Assembly: GCA_021812735.1 (NCBI GenBank)
Contig: JAKAMV010000585.1
Span: forward strand, 1 to 6,676
DNA length: 6,676 nt
Direction: 5' to 3'
Source of the DNA: Chloroflexota bacterium
GTDB lineage: Bacteria > Chloroflexota > Limnocylindria > Limnocylindrales > CSP1-4
Positions 6,078 through 6,676 of the stretch are shown one piece after another (within the stretch, counting starts at the first letter, position 1; each line of letters opens with the position of its first letter). The notes under the pieces were generated by a model that saw only the letters and a list, made by a program, of their open reading frames with translations, searched no databases and was not told where the DNA came from. A program made the position numbers and the translations under genes.

Positions 6078-6572
6078 ATGGCAGTCAGCCACGCTTCGTT
6101 CACGGTCCAGTCAGACCGACGTCCCACCTTCCACGACGTGACGCCGCAGGTCGAGGAAGCGCTGGCGCGATCCGGCATCAAGAACGGCATCCTCGTGGTC
6201 TACTCACAGCACACCACGTGCAGCGTGCTCATCCAGGAAGCTTCAGACGACGTCGACTACTGGGGCACCGAGCTGTTGATGCAGGACCTGGTGACCGTGC
6301 TCGAGGGCCTCGTTCCCACCTGCCGGACCGAGGGACAGTATCACCACCCGGGGCCGAAACACATCGCGGCCGCTGCGGGCCGGAACGAGCATCCCTCGTG
6401 GTCGTTGAACACCGACGCCCATCTTCGGTCGGTGATCCTTGGCCGTTCGCAGTCTGTGCCCGTCGTGGACGGCGCGATGATGCTCGGCGATTTCGGCCGC
6501 ATCTACTTTGCGGACTTCGATCAGGTCCGCGCCCGCGAGCGAACCGTCCGGGTCCAGATCGTCGGAGAGTGA
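6078..6572 (+). CDS. yjbQ: YjbQ (UPF0047) family protein, extended variant
   Basis: A 164-residue protein of the YjbQ/UPF0047 family, a small metal-binding fold whose E. coli member shows weak thiamine-phosphate synthase activity; its physiological role is unsettled. Family signatures: GILVVYSQHTTCSVLIQEA (37-55) with His45 and Glu54; NTDAHLRSVILGRSQSVPVVDGAMMLGDFGRIYFADFD (111-148), matching the usual NAHAHL...LLG.S..VP...G...LG..Q.I...E.D block. Two features stand out. It is about 25 residues longer than the usual 130-140, mostly around 80-108, a His/Pro-rich segment with QYHHPGPKH and NEHPSW. The HAH motif has Asp113 in place of the first His. The ATG start at 6078 follows AGGGG at 6065-6069, with a 15-base gap after the TIM-like gene, so it belongs to the operon. 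Placement last in a sugar-degrading cassette suggests action on a pathway metabolite rather than thiamine synthesis, but that is inference. Confidence 0.88.
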   Translation: MAVSHASFTVQSDRRPTFHDVTPQVEEALARSGIKNGILVVYSQHTTCSVLIQEASDDVDYWGTELLMQDLVTVLEGLVPTCRTEGQYHHPGPKHIAAAAGRNEHPSWSLNTDAHLRSVILGRSQSVPVVDGAMMLGDFGRIYFADFDQVRARERTVRVQIVGE

Positions 6573-6676
6573 CCGCCGGTTCCGGGTGCCGAGCCGGCCC
6601 GCCCCTCGCCGATGACGCGCCCCCAGATCGCCGCGCGCTCGCGCAGCGCTCGCATGGCGTCCCCGCGGAGCCCGGG
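6573..6676. other. Right-edge segment, gene content undecided
   Basis: Two frames stay open. On the plus strand GTG 6569 overlaps the yjbQ stop (GTGA) and continues to the edge, but the peptide (GSGCRAGPPLADDAPPDRRA) has no recognisable motif. On the minus strand a frame enters from the right edge, reads RGDAMRALRERAAIWGRVI, a plausible helix with almost all codons ending in G or C, and stops at 6521-6523 inside yjbQ. It could be the C-terminus of a convergent gene. Too little sequence remains to choose. Confidence 0.25.
6575..6598 (+). terminator. Hairpin just after the last gene, without a T-run
   Basis: GCCGGTTC (6575-6582) can pair with GAGCCGGC (6591-6598), giving an 8-bp stem with one G-U pair and an 8-base loop, starting three bases after the yjbQ stop. 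Position fits an operon end or an mRNA 3' stabiliser. A C-rich stretch follows instead of T residues, so classical Rho-independent termination is doubtful. Confidence 0.3.

Noticed and set aside
1..6676. CRISPR array, insertion sequence, phage or toxin-antitoxin genes
   Set aside because: No repeat-spacer pattern, transposase, terminal repeats or small toxin-like frames were seen.

Overview
This is a GC-rich window (third codon positions are almost all G or C, and four of six starts read as GTG). It carries one divergent gene cluster that looks like uptake and breakdown of a carbohydrate or polyol. Base composition, GTG starts with GGAGG-type ribosome sites and protein style would suit a high-GC soil or thermophilic bacterium such as a Chloroflexota or actinobacterial lineage. 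No phylogenetic marker is present, so that is only a guess.

Layout. On the minus strand from about 928 to the left edge is the N-terminal part of a lipoprotein solute-binding protein of a CUT1-type sugar ABC transporter; the permeases would lie off the left edge. From 929 to 1535 there is no convincing long gene, only a divergent control region. It holds a good sigma70-type promoter facing right (1430-1457), a plausible promoter facing left (1323-1351), a strong 10-bp hairpin (1176-1198) and a possible upstream mini-ORF. From 1536 to 6572 five closely packed plus-strand genes form one probable operon: a DhnA/LsrF-type class I aldolase, an FGGY sugar kinase, an AraA/FucI-type sugar isomerase, a triosephosphate-isomerase-like protein and a YjbQ (UPF0047) protein. 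Gaps run from a one-base overlap to 48 bases. The last 104 bases hold a hairpin and no assignable gene.

How they would work together (inference). The order isomerase, kinase, aldolase, triose-phosphate isomerase is the logic of the L-fucose and L-rhamnose pathways: aldose to ketose, ketose to ketose phosphate, cleavage to dihydroxyacetone phosphate plus an aldehyde, then dihydroxyacetone phosphate to glyceraldehyde 3-phosphate. The parts differ from the textbook ones. The aldolase is a Schiff-base DhnA enzyme rather than a class II FucA/RhaD enzyme. The TIM-like protein has altered active-site loops. The cassette ends with YjbQ, a family of uncertain physiological role, here with an insertion and an altered histidine motif. 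The sugar cannot be named from sequence alone. The last two genes, TIM-like and YjbQ, are the most promising places to look for undescribed chemistry.
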